Shown here: positions 7,059-13,103 of the stretch, in pieces | How the letters are laid out: every line of letters begins with the position of its first letter | Numbering within the stretch: position 1 is the first letter of the stretch | NCBI GenBank assembly: GCA_051871555.1 | Contig: JBJECZ010000211.1 | Span: forward strand, 1 to 13,103 | Length of the DNA: 13,103 nt | Source of the DNA: SFTJ01 sp051871555 | GTDB lineage: Bacteria; Bacteroidota; Bacteroidia; Bacteroidales; Muribaculaceae | Reading direction: 5' to 3' | Made by a program: the position numbers and the translations under genes | Notes under the pieces: model-generated | What the model saw: only the letters and a program-made list of their open reading frames with translations | Told to the model about the DNA's origin: nothing | The model's database searches: none

Positions 7059-8134
7059 AACTCTTTGTAAACCTGGTTATATCGTTCTACGGTGAGCGAA
7101 ATATCGTAATCTTTTGCGGCTTGAGCGCATGCCTGAGCCACCTTGGCATATTCGTCGCGGTTGTTGATGAGCCGTTGCAATATCTGCGCCAATTCATGAT
7201 GATTGCCATCGGCAAACAGCACGCCATTGCCACCAACCACCTCGCGCAATCCGTTTACATCGCTCGCCACAAACGGGCGCCCGGCTGCCATGCCCTCAAC
7301 GCTCGAAAGCGACAGCCCCTCCCAATGCGAGGCAAGCACATTCACATCGGCAGCCTTGAGAATATGCGGCACATCGCTACGGATGCCCATCAGACGTACT
7401 CGTTGCTGCAAACCGAGACTCGCAATTAACTCCTCAATTTCAGCGCGACGTTCACCATCGCCCACAAGGCACAGTTTATAGTTCTCGGGCAATTCAGCCA
7501 TTGCTCTGACTGCGCAATCATGGTCCTTTCCAACTCTAAAAGCAGCGACCATAGCAAACACCACATCGCCCTCGGCATATTCAGGCACCAACTCGCAACG
7601 CGGTGCCGCCGCTGCGTTGGCATAACGGTCGACATCGATTCCGTTCTCGATAGTGGTAAGATGTTTAGGACGCACATAGTCACGCAACAACGCCTCAGCC
7701 TTTTCTGATATTGCAATAATTGCGCTATAACGCGCATACATCCAACTATCAATCGGCTTGAAATACCATTTGCCACGGCGGCGGTTGGTGGTGCTATGCT
7801 CAGTAGTTACCAATTTGGTCCTGCTCCACGACAACATCTTTGCCATAGGAGCAAACAACTGACACGCAGTATTGTGGGTGTGAACAACATCGTAGCGGCA
7901 CATGAAAGGCACCAACTTGAGCACATTTCCAGGGCTGTAGACATTGCCGCCTTCACCCAACCGATGCACCACAATGCCGGCATCGCGCAACTGACGCATG
8001 AACGACGTAGCGGTGCCGTCGAACACCAGCAACTCCACGTCGTTGCCCTTGTCGCGCAATCGCGGCAGCAGGTCCACCATCAGGTGCTCAGCGCCACCCG
8101 TAGCCAATGATGTAATCACATGCAGTATCTTCAT
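7040..8134 (-). CDS. GT4 glycosyltransferase
   Basis: A 364-residue GT-B glycosyltransferase. The N-terminus has the T-G-G-A-E motif (12-16) of GT4 enzymes, D-V-V-H-T-H-N at 82-88, and E-H-S at 112-114. The donor domain has E-N-G-I-D (163-167), L-V-G-D-G (223-227) and the E-x7-E pair E272/E280 in W-E-G-L-S-L-S-S-V-E. The ATG at 8134 is the natural family start (M-K-I-L-H-V-I). Its last codons overlap the next GT4 gene by 19 nt in a different frame. GC-rich third positions are obvious (for example 42 of 60 bases are G or C at 7261-7320), in contrast with the SDR-to-ATP-grasp segment downstream. The linkage formed is not known. Confidence 0.9.
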   Translation of the reverse strand: MKILHVITSLATGGAEHLMVDLLPRLRDKGNDVELLVFDGTATSFMRQLRDAGIVVHRLGEGGNVYSPGNVLKLVPFMCRYDVVHTHNTACQLFAPMAKMLSWSRTKLVTTEHSTTNRRRGKWYFKPIDSWMYARYSAIIAISEKAEALLRDYVRPKHLTTIENGIDVDRYANAAAAPRCELVPEYAEGDVVFAMVAAFRVGKDHDCAVRAMAELPENYKLCLVGDGERRAEIEELIASLGLQQRVRLMGIRSDVPHILKAADVNVLASHWEGLSLSSVEGMAAGRPFVASDVNGLREVVGGNGVLFADGNHHELAQILQRLINNRDEYAKVAQACAQAAKDYDISLTVERYNQVYKELCLEKR

Positions 8135-8210
8135 AGTTTCAACTCTTTAACACAAACTTACCATAAGCCCATTCTTCATTATACTATCAGCCCTTAACTG
8201 CGCTGTAGGT

Positions 8211-8280
8211 CAGCATAGCGCTGGAAGCGCTTAACTATGCATAACCGCTGGTGTAGCACCTATGGTGCGAAACCTGCGGA
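8211..8280 (+). repeat. REP-like palindromic unit A
   Basis: Two stem-loops in a row, downstream of the transposase gene. Stem 1 is AGCGCT-GGA-AGCGCT (8217-8231), extended by GCAT/ATGC. Stem 2 is GCACC-TAT-GGTGC (8256-8268), inside an outer imperfect stem formed by CCGCTGGT and ACCTGCGG with one mismatch. The segment 8218-8268 aligns without gaps to 11157-11207 with 42 of 51 positions identical. Confidence 0.85.
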
Positions 8281-8323
8281 AGCATGCCAAGAAAAAGTGG
8301 TGCATCGAATGTGGCACAACAAT

Positions 8324-8776
8324 TCACTCTTTCAAGAAATAGTCATCGTTATAATCTACTCCATTTTCTGCCAGAATTTCTCGCAACTCGTCTTGAAAAG
8401 CACATGATAAATGATGCCGTTTCTGATTTTTTATATATTCAACCACTGTTTCTTTTGATGTATACGAGCAAGTCAATGCGCAATACGACTTACCCCACCC
8501 CGAAAACTTAGGGAATAATTCCCTTTTTGTTTTTAAATATTTATTTGAACTTGTCTTTAATTCTCTCATAAAATCTGCTATCGCTAAAGATGCAGGAAGT
8601 CCAACGCATAGGTGTATATGGTCAGGCATCCCTCCTATTCGATATAATACGCCACCCTTTTTCTTGACAACTCCCCACATATAACGATATAACAAATTTT
8701 CGTTTTCCACAGAAATCGCGTTAACACTATCGTATATCCTAAAAACAATATGGTATAGAAGATTTGTATAACTCAT
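8324..8776 (-). CDS. REP-associated tyrosine transposase (RAYT), IS200/Y1 family
   Basis: A 150-residue single-domain Y1 transposase-like protein that would cut and join single-stranded DNA at folded hairpins. The HUH metal-binding motif is seen as H53-I-H55 in M-P-D-H-I-H-L, and the nucleophile is Y114 in V-E-Y-I-K-N-Q followed by K-R-H-H. It opens with L-L-Y-H-I-V-F-R and has F-S-G-W-G-K-S-Y at 91-98, where this family has F-x-W-Q-x-G-Y. All catalytic residues are kept and the gene is intact. No tnpB gene accompanies it. It lies between inverted REP-like units and in the same direction as the surrounding operon, so it is probably transcribed by read-through. The gene is AT-rich compared with the GT4 genes downstream. 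Whether it still moves DNA or has been domesticated cannot be told. Confidence 0.9.
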   Translation of the reverse strand: MSYTNLLYHIVFRIYDSVNAISVENENLLYRYMWGVVKKKGGVLYRIGGMPDHIHLCVGLPASLAIADFMRELKTSSNKYLKTKRELFPKFSGWGKSYCALTCSYTSKETVVEYIKNQKRHHLSCAFQDELREILAENGVDYNDDYFLKE

Positions 8777-8826
8777 GTGTTAATAATTTGTTGACCTCTT
8801 CGAGGCCGACTATTTGTTTGGTTCAC

Positions 8827-8890
8827 CATTCCGCAGGTTTCACTTCGTTCCACCAGCGGTTATGCATGGTTTGCCATCTTTCGATGGCAT
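8827..8890 (-). repeat. REP-like palindromic unit B (inverted relative to A)
   Basis: Located upstream of the transposase start. Its outer imperfect stem pairs CCGCAGGT (8831-8838) with ACCAGCGG (8852-8859) with one mismatch, as in unit A but in reverse order; a second stem, GCCATC-TTTC-GATGGC (8873-8888), follows. It matches 11212-11274 at 59 of 64 aligned positions, with one gap in the second loop. The inner loop sequence differs from that of unit A. Confidence 0.85.
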
Positions 8891-8943
8891 ATTGCTCGTT
8901 TCTTTCCGCGAGAGGATTTCTCCCACCTATATTTTCTGCAATT

Positions 8944-8966
8944 TCTGCGAGAGACTGCCTCGCAGA
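8944..8966. repeat. 8-bp perfect inverted repeat downstream of the GT2 gene
   Basis: TCTGCGAG (8944-8951) and CTCGCAGA (8959-8966) enclose a 7-nt loop, 14 nt past the GT2 stop on the minus strand. No T-run follows on either strand, so it is not a standard intrinsic terminator. TTTCTGC is repeated directly beside it (8934-8949). It may protect the 3' end of the glycosyltransferase message or be the outer part of the RAYT unit. Confidence 0.5.
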
Positions 8967-8979
8967 TGCGCAGCGTCTT

Positions 8980-9849
8980 TCACCTGGTGGTGAAGCGGTC
9001 GCGCAGATGCATTAGCCAACCAAAGGGTTTGGTAACGACCCAGCAAAACGGCAACATCGGAGCGTTGCTTTTATCGTGCAGGCAAAACCAAAATCGCCAA
9101 TAATTGATGGCAGCCTTGAGTTTTTGAGCGAACGGCACATCGTAACTGTTGAGTTCACAATAATGCGTGGTAGATGCCATCGGGCTATCCATGCGTATGC
9201 GCACAATGCGCTTTGTCAACCCGTCGGGCAAATAATCTGCAACATAAATAGGTTCATTAAAGAATCTCATTCTATATTTTTGTGCTATCCTAAACCACAC
9301 AAGTGCCTCAGGGCAAAAGTTCTCACCCACAAACTCGGGGAACGGGAACTCTCTCAACACGCTTGTTCGGAATACTTCTTTCAAATCACCTACAACATTG
9401 TGTTCAAATCTAATCCTCAAGGCATCACAATCGATGTGATCATCAGGCAAACCAAATCCGATAAGATTCCCATTAGGGTAGATGTCCAGCCCACACACGC
9501 CAGCAAACCCTTCATTGAATCTTATATCTTCATACTGATTCTTTATAATGTAAATTGAATTATCCAACAACAAATCATCGCTATCCACAATAAAAAACAC
9601 TTCACCACAAGCCTCTCGCACTCCGCGGTTTATTGCACGATGCTTGCCTCCGTTTGACTGCTTGAAATAGCGTATCGGAAAATTTGCTTCAGCAATGAAA
9701 TCATTCACTACACCCTTAGTGTTGTCGGTACTACCGTCGTCAACAATCACCCACTCAAAGTCGCGGCACATCTGCTTCTGCAGGCTTGCATAAACCCGCC
9801 CAAGCAAATGCGCTCTATTATATGTCGGAGTAAATACTGTTAACAGCAT
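8980..9849 (-). CDS. GT2 family glycosyltransferase
   Basis: A 289-residue GT-A inverting glycosyltransferase. The N-terminus T-V-F-T-P-T-Y-N-R (4-12), the nucleotide-binding D-D-G-S-T-D (37-42), N-G-G-K (66-69) and the metal-binding D-S-D-D (89-92) are all present; F-C-P-E-A-L-V-W further on is the usual acceptor-side E-x-x-x-W block of this subfamily. It is short for a GT2, but complete, with a globular catalytic domain and an aromatic-rich C-terminal tail that may touch the membrane. The ATG follows the stop of the polymerase gene with no gap. It probably adds one sugar of the repeat unit; donor unknown. Confidence 0.9.
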   Translation of the reverse strand: MLLTVFTPTYNRAHLLGRVYASLQKQMCRDFEWVIVDDGSTDNTKGVVNDFIAEANFPIRYFKQSNGGKHRAINRGVREACGEVFFIVDSDDLLLDNSIYIIKNQYEDIRFNEGFAGVCGLDIYPNGNLIGFGLPDDHIDCDALRIRFEHNVVGDLKEVFRTSVLREFPFPEFVGENFCPEALVWFRIAQKYRMRFFNEPIYVADYLPDGLTKRIVRIRMDSPMASTTHYCELNSYDVPFAQKLKAAINYWRFWFCLHDKSNAPMLPFCWVVTKPFGWLMHLRDRFTTR

Positions 9850-11004
9850 CTATTTATACAATTTATCGTCATCGTAGCGGTTGTCGTATTCATACAACTC
9901 GTAAATAAAATCGCCGTCGCGGTGGCCATCGCTGAAGAATGTCTTGTATGGGTAGAGCAGAACACCCCATGCAAAAAGGATTCTTACATAAAGCAAAATA
10001 CTCATTGCTATCAATGCCATATTATAATAGTCAATCCTGCGGTCTTTTGTTGCCATAATGGTCAATGTGGCTATCAATCCACTCATGTAATTCCAACTCA
10101 GGCGGCCACCATTCTGGCTTTGCACAAACACCAGCAATATACCACAAAACATAAATGCCATATTCACTACCGTCACTTCTATATTGTTGTTCTCGTCAAT
10201 CCTGTCGTATCGCATTAATATCAACGTGACAAATACAACCGCCTCGAGCAAATACTCAAAGCGGAAGCCTATGGTGTTTTGTTCCTCCATGGCGCCCATA
10301 CGCAACTCAGCATTCGTTATCTCGCCATATTGCTCAAACAAGTCGGCAGGAATGCTGGTAAGCCCAATTGCCAAGCATACTGCCAAGCCCGTCAACACCA
10401 TCCATGGCTTGAATTTTATGTTTGGAAGAAAATACAACGGCGCAAAAACAATAGCCGAATTGTGTATGGTGTAAGCCAACAATACTATGGCGAAAAATTT
10501 CACCGGCTTGCGCTCAACAACATATTTGATTGCCAACCAACAAACCGATGCTGCCAACACCTGACGCAGATAGGTGAACGTAAAGAAGAACCAAATGCCC
10601 ATAAACAACATCACTGCAAACGGATAGTTGTTTGCATAGCGTTTGAGTGACTGATATAAACACAAATACACTATAATTGTATATATCAAAATAAAGACAT
10701 ATCGGTTCTGGGTCACAAAGCTGATGATGTAGTTTAGTGTGTCATATCCGAATTCTGTTGGGTAAAACACATACAACGCCGTTTCTTGAAGCGGGACACC
10801 GTCTGACACCGATTCACACAAACCATCAAACAACTCGCAATAGATGTAACGGTCGTAGCCGCCAAGCATATCGCTAATGCCTACAAATAGCCCCAGAAGC
10901 AGCATCATGCCAAACAAAATGCCTTTCGACTGCGCTTTCTCGCTGTCATACGTCAGCAAATAAAGCAGTATCACCGCAAAAAGCACCAATATATATGTTA
11001 ACAT
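9850..11004 (-). CDS. EpsG/Wzy-type polysaccharide polymerase
   Basis: A 384-residue integral membrane protein with about ten predicted helices (roughly 2-18, 29-47, 101-119, 127-145, 148-163, 169-192, 200-217, 250-266, 276-296, 305-318, 328-349). The pattern F-T-F-T-Y-L-R-Q-V-L-A-A (141-152), followed by a short loop and H181 in Y-T-I-H-N-S-A-I-V, is typical of the EpsG family, which is thought to polymerise lipid-linked repeat units on the outer face of the membrane. A large loop lies between helices 2 and 3 (about 48-100). It is the only polymerase candidate in the window; no flippase is seen. Start at the ATG at 11004. The 329 bases before it, back to the preceding gene, carry palindromic element C. 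Confidence 0.85.
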   Translation of the reverse strand: MLTYILVLFAVILLYLLTYDSEKAQSKGILFGMMLLLGLFVGISDMLGGYDRYIYCELFDGLCESVSDGVPLQETALYVFYPTEFGYDTLNYIISFVTQNRYVFILIYTIIVYLCLYQSLKRYANNYPFAVMLFMGIWFFFTFTYLRQVLAASVCWLAIKYVVERKPVKFFAIVLLAYTIHNSAIVFAPLYFLPNIKFKPWMVLTGLAVCLAIGLTSIPADLFEQYGEITNAELRMGAMEEQNTIGFRFEYLLEAVVFVTLILMRYDRIDENNNIEVTVVNMAFMFCGILLVFVQSQNGGRLSWNYMSGLIATLTIMATKDRRIDYYNMALIAMSILLYVRILFAWGVLLYPYKTFFSDGHRDGDFIYELYEYDNRYDDDKLYK

Positions 11005-11156
11005 ATCAGTTTTATATTTTTAATGTAACAACACAAAACACACAAGAAAGTTACAAAAAAATCCTCACCCTCGCAAAAAAACTATACCACGCAATCGCTC
11101 TCCTTATATGAATACTCACGAATATCGTGTTTATCTTTAGTCGTTATACTGCTACT
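11005..11156. other. gene-free stretch upstream of the polymerase gene
   Basis: Upstream of the polymerase start there is no credible coding sequence. The minus strand carries long T-runs (complement of 11056-11062 and 11075-11081) and an AT-rich leader. A weak match to the Bacteroidales -7 box exists around 11080-11085, but I could not find a convincing -33 partner, so no promoter is claimed. Confidence 0.5.
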
Positions 11157-11207
11157 GCGCCGAAGGTGCTTAACCATGCTTAACCGCTGGTGAAGCACCA
11201 AAGGTGC
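11157..11207 (+). repeat. REP-like unit C-left (A-type)
   Basis: Two stems: GCGCC-GAA-GGTGC (11157-11169) and GCACC-AAA-GGTGC (11195-11207). It is a gap-free 42/51 match to unit A. In stem 1, the closing pair next to the loop is T-A in unit A (8222/8226) and C-G here (11161/11165), a compensatory change that keeps the fold. Confidence 0.85.
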
Positions 11208-11211
11208 CCAT

Positions 11212-11274
11212 CATTCCGCAGGTTTCACTTCGTTCCACCAACGGCTAAGCATAGTTTGCCATCTTCGATGGCAT
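11212..11274 (-). repeat. REP-like unit C-right (B-type)
   Basis: Near-copy of unit B (59/64 aligned positions). It includes the stem GCCATC-TTC-GATGGC (11258-11272), followed on the plus strand by ATTTTTG. ATGCTTAACCGCTGGTG at 11176-11192 and the complement of 11236-11252 can also pair across the two halves of C into one long stem. Confidence 0.8.
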
Positions 11275-11333
11275 TTTTGTCGCATCTATTCACGAGAAAC
11301 CATCTCCACCGCCAATTTCGCTCAATGAACTTT

Positions 11334-12533
11334 TCACAAACCTTTAGGGGCAAACATGCCGAACAGAGCTTGCGAGGCACGGGCGCGGTCGTGTTCGCGC
11401 AGCACTGCCGTTCTGCCTGCCTCAGCCATCACCTCGTAGCGCTGGCGATTATCGGCAATGTCGCGCAACATATCAGGCACTTCAGAAGCTCGCTCATACT
11501 GCAGGCATTCCTCGCCATGACGCACTGCAATATTCTCCATGGCATATGCGGTGCCTATCACCAGCAAACCGTTGGTGATGGCATCAAGCACCTTGCCTTT
11601 AGTGCCCGAGCCAACGGATATCGGCGTGAGCTGAACGTCATGGCGGCAAAGTTCCGCTGCATAATCGGGGGCAAAGGCTATTATACGGCTCTGCCAACCT
11701 GCGTCAAGCAGTCGCTTGTGCATCGGCTCCCAACCTTTGCCGAGAAAAGTAAACTCGTAATGTTCAGCAAGGTCGACATTGGCAGCAAGTTCGTCAATCA
11801 ACTCAACAGCACCGGCATGCATATAAAAGTCGTTGCGTCCGGCAAGCACCAACCGAATTTTTGGTTCACCAAACCGGATGCGGCGCCCGGAATTATAATT
11901 ATAGTGCGGATGTCTCAAAAAACCCACATCTATCTTTGGATTAATCTTCAGCTGCATATCGCGGTCGGCTGCCCCTACAACATGATAGCGTGCACACGTG
12001 GGCGCATTTGCAGCTAAACGGCGAAACTTGCGCATCATCACTCGGCATCGCAGCCACTTAACGCGCCCAAGCCACGGCATCGCCACCATGCGCTCATAAA
12101 ACAGCATACAGCAATCAGGGCCCGTGTGCACTTGCGATATGCCAGCCAACTGACGCGATATGCCAGTGAGCTCCTCACCATAAATCCACACCCCATCGGG
12201 GCGCATAGCCTTGATGTGCGCAACCGTCGCTCGGTCGAGCCGCAGATAGTAATGTGGTGGATAAGGCAAAAGCATTCTCACAAGAAGGCTCATAACGCCC
12301 TTCAGCCCCAGCAGCCAAGCCGCCAACCGACTAATCGGCAGCACATTAATCTTCAGCCGCAACTCCTTCTCCACAGCAGCTATCTTCTCAGCCGTAAGCC
12401 CGTTGGTGTTGAAAGTGAACACCTCAACCTCCACATCTTCAGGCCTATGCACCATCAAGTGATAAGGCAACGCCGACGTGCCACCGATGTTATCCGATGC
12501 CGGCGCCATATATGATAAGTATATGATTTTCAT
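11334..12533 (-). CDS. GT-B (GT4-like) glycosyltransferase
   Basis: A 399-residue GT-B fold glycosyltransferase. The start M-K-I-I-Y-L-S-Y and the G-G-T loop (17-19) mark the first Rossmann domain. The second domain has L-V-L-A-G-R-N-D (228-235), F-L-G-K-G-W (263-268) and the donor-site stretch P-I-S-V-G-S-G-T-K-G-K-V-L-D (304-317), where group-1 enzymes have G-x-G-x-K-x-K-x-L-E; A-M-E-N-I (331-335) supplies the late acidic residue. The strict E-x7-E pair of the other two GT4 enzymes here is thus altered to D317 and E333. Codon use is GC-rich. It follows the partial GT2 gene after a 27-nt gap. Donor and acceptor are unknown. Confidence 0.83.
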   Translation of the reverse strand: MKIIYLSYMAPASDNIGGTSALPYHLMVHRPEDVEVEVFTFNTNGLTAEKIAAVEKELRLKINVLPISRLAAWLLGLKGVMSLLVRMLLPYPPHYYLRLDRATVAHIKAMRPDGVWIYGEELTGISRQLAGISQVHTGPDCCMLFYERMVAMPWLGRVKWLRCRVMMRKFRRLAANAPTCARYHVVGAADRDMQLKINPKIDVGFLRHPHYNYNSGRRIRFGEPKIRLVLAGRNDFYMHAGAVELIDELAANVDLAEHYEFTFLGKGWEPMHKRLLDAGWQSRIIAFAPDYAAELCRHDVQLTPISVGSGTKGKVLDAITNGLLVIGTAYAMENIAVRHGEECLQYERASEVPDMLRDIADNRQRYEVMAEAGRTAVLREHDRARASQALFGMFAPKGL

Positions 12534-12560
12534 AATATTTCACTGGAATATAATAACATG

Positions 12561-13103
12561 TTAATTATTCAGCCCCAACCGATATTGCAAAAAATTCCTT
12601 AATACCCTAAGAAACGCAGCAAATTTCACTACCTGTTTATTGCCACTTTTTAAAAGCAGCCATTCCTGCAGGTTCAGACGATATCCATACTTCTTAATAT
12701 CAGCCTTTGTCTTTTTAATAAACTCATGGCTACCTTCTGCAACCAGCTCTGGTGATTCGTATGCCACTTTATTGATTCCGTTAATACGACTCCAACATAT
12801 TTCTTTCATATAATTGCCCAATAATTCTGCGGGAATCGATTGTTCTCTTGCCGAATCAAACGCATACTCATAGTCGAGCGACGCCCTCTTAGTGTGCAAC
12901 ACACTGAATGCATTTCTTCGGAAATTATATACCTTCTCATACAATATCTGTGGAGCTCTTTCTATGCTGAACAAAATGCGTATATTCATTATCATATCCT
13001 CGCAGCCATCAATTTCACGAGGGAAATCAAACATTCGTTCTGTCATTATTTCTCTTCTATAGAGTTTCGCCCATGGCGCTGGCGGCAACAATCGTGCAGT
13101 AAT
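12561..13103 (-). CDS. GT2-like glycosyltransferase, C-terminal part
   Basis: The reading frame is open to the right edge (its last codons there read I-T-A-R before L-L-P-P), so the gene begins outside the window and the TTG at 13091 is not its start. The visible 180 residues hold A-P-W-A-K-L-Y-R-R-E near the beginning and D-G-C-E-D-M about 20 residues later, which match the P-W-x-K-L-Y-(R/K)-(R/K) and (G/C)-E-D blocks in the second half of GT2 capsule glycosyltransferases. The nucleotide-binding N-terminal half is not seen. Codon use is more AT-rich than the GT4-like gene directly downstream, another sign of the patchwork nature of the locus. Confidence 0.8.
   Translation of the reverse strand: MTARLLPPAPWAKLYRREIMTERMFDFPREIDGCEDMIMNIRILFSIERAPQILYEKVYNFRRNAFSVLHTKRASLDYEYAFDSAREQSIPAELLGNYMKEICWSRINGINKVAYESPELVAEGSHEFIKKTKADIKKYGYRLNLQEWLLLKSGNKQVVKFAAFLRVLRNFLQYRLGLNN

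Larger units (their letters stand above)
8178..8890 (-). mobile_element. REPtron-like unit: RAYT gene between inverted palindromic repeats
   Basis: An IS200-like transposase gene lies between two palindromic units, A (8211-8280) and B (8827-8890), that are inverted copies of each other. They share the 17-mer ATGCATAACCGCTGGTG (8237-8253; complement at 8851-8867) and the 12-mer GAAACCTGCGGA (8269-8280; complement at 8830-8841). A single-domain Y1 transposase with flanking inverted REPs and no TnpB is the known RAYT/REPtron arrangement. Left edge is uncertain; TTATACT at about 8178 also occurs left of copy C. The unit is placed between two glycosyltransferase genes in the operon orientation. 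Confidence 0.75.
11157..11274. mobile_element. transposase-less RAYT derivative (BIME/MITE-like element C)
   Basis: An A-type unit (11157-11207) and a B-type unit (11212-11274), only 4 nt apart and in the same head-to-head arrangement that flanks the RAYT gene 2.3 kb away. It therefore looks like the RAYT unit with the gene removed, or a bipartite REP pair mobilised in trans. It lies between the GT4-like gene and the polymerase gene without disrupting either one. Confidence 0.75.

Noticed and set aside
8211..8280. CRISPR-like repeats at A, B and C
   Set aside because: Copies are inverted, imperfect and separated by genes, with no regular spacers and no cas genes.
8178..8890. Classical IS200/IS605 insertion sequence with tnpB
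   Set aside because: No tnpB is present, and the ends are inverted copies of each other rather than the distinct subterminal hairpins of IS200/IS605; REPtron fits better.
11060..11100. Bacteroidales promoter for the polymerase gene
   Set aside because: Only a partial -7 match and no -33 TTTG at proper spacing; T-rich DNA here makes chance matches likely.
11258..11280. Hairpin plus ATTTTTG as a plus-strand terminator
   Set aside because: It resembles one, but no plus-strand gene precedes it, and the same stem is part of unit B at 8873-8888, where no T-run follows.
11190..12017. Plus-strand open frame of 275 codons starting in element C
   Set aside because: Begins inside palindromic repeats and then runs antisense to the GT4-like gene; no recognisable motifs.

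Overview
The window is part of a surface-polysaccharide (capsule, O-antigen or glycoprotein-glycan) biosynthesis locus. It most likely comes from a member of the Bacteroidales, in the Muribaculaceae/Prevotellaceae/Bacteroides range. I base this on the protein sequences (PglC- and PglE-like enzymes, GT4 and GT2 transferases, an EpsG/Wzy-type polymerase), the near absence of Shine-Dalgarno motifs, and the patchwork base composition typical of such loci. The genus cannot be fixed from this sequence alone.

Layout. From 13103 down to 667 every gene lies on the minus strand and reads right to left, in a tight operon-like series: a GT2 fragment cut by the right edge; a GT4-like transferase; a gene-free stretch holding a palindromic element (C); the EpsG/Wzy-like polymerase; a GT2; a REP-associated tyrosine transposase (RAYT) flanked by inverted palindromic units (A and B); two overlapping GT4 genes; an SDR epimerase/dehydratase; a PglC-like phosphoglycosyl transferase; a PLP fold-III decarboxylase-like enzyme; an ATP-grasp ligase; a stub of a second phosphoglycosyl transferase; and a PglE-like aminotransferase. 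A class I/II aminotransferase fragment at 1-572 on the plus strand converges on the operon, with a hairpin terminator between them.

How the genes work together. PglE-like and PglC-like enzymes imply a lipid-linked glycan that starts with a bacillosamine-type diamino sugar, which is then extended by the GT4 and GT2 enzymes and polymerised by the EpsG-like protein. No PglF dehydratase, no PglD acetyltransferase and no flippase is visible in the window. Where an acetyltransferase might be expected, between PglC and PglE, there is instead an AT-rich decarboxylase/ATP-grasp pair. This suggests that the 4-amino group, or another site on the glycan, receives an amino-acid-derived acyl group. That is inference.

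Most unusual points: (1) the decarboxylase/ATP-grasp pair between PglC and PglE; (2) the 3' stub of an older sugar transferase at the edge of that AT-rich cassette, apparently a scar of cassette exchange; (3) a RAYT with inverted REP-like units (REPtron-like), plus a transposase-less derivative 2.3 kb away that keeps both end types and shows a compensatory stem change.
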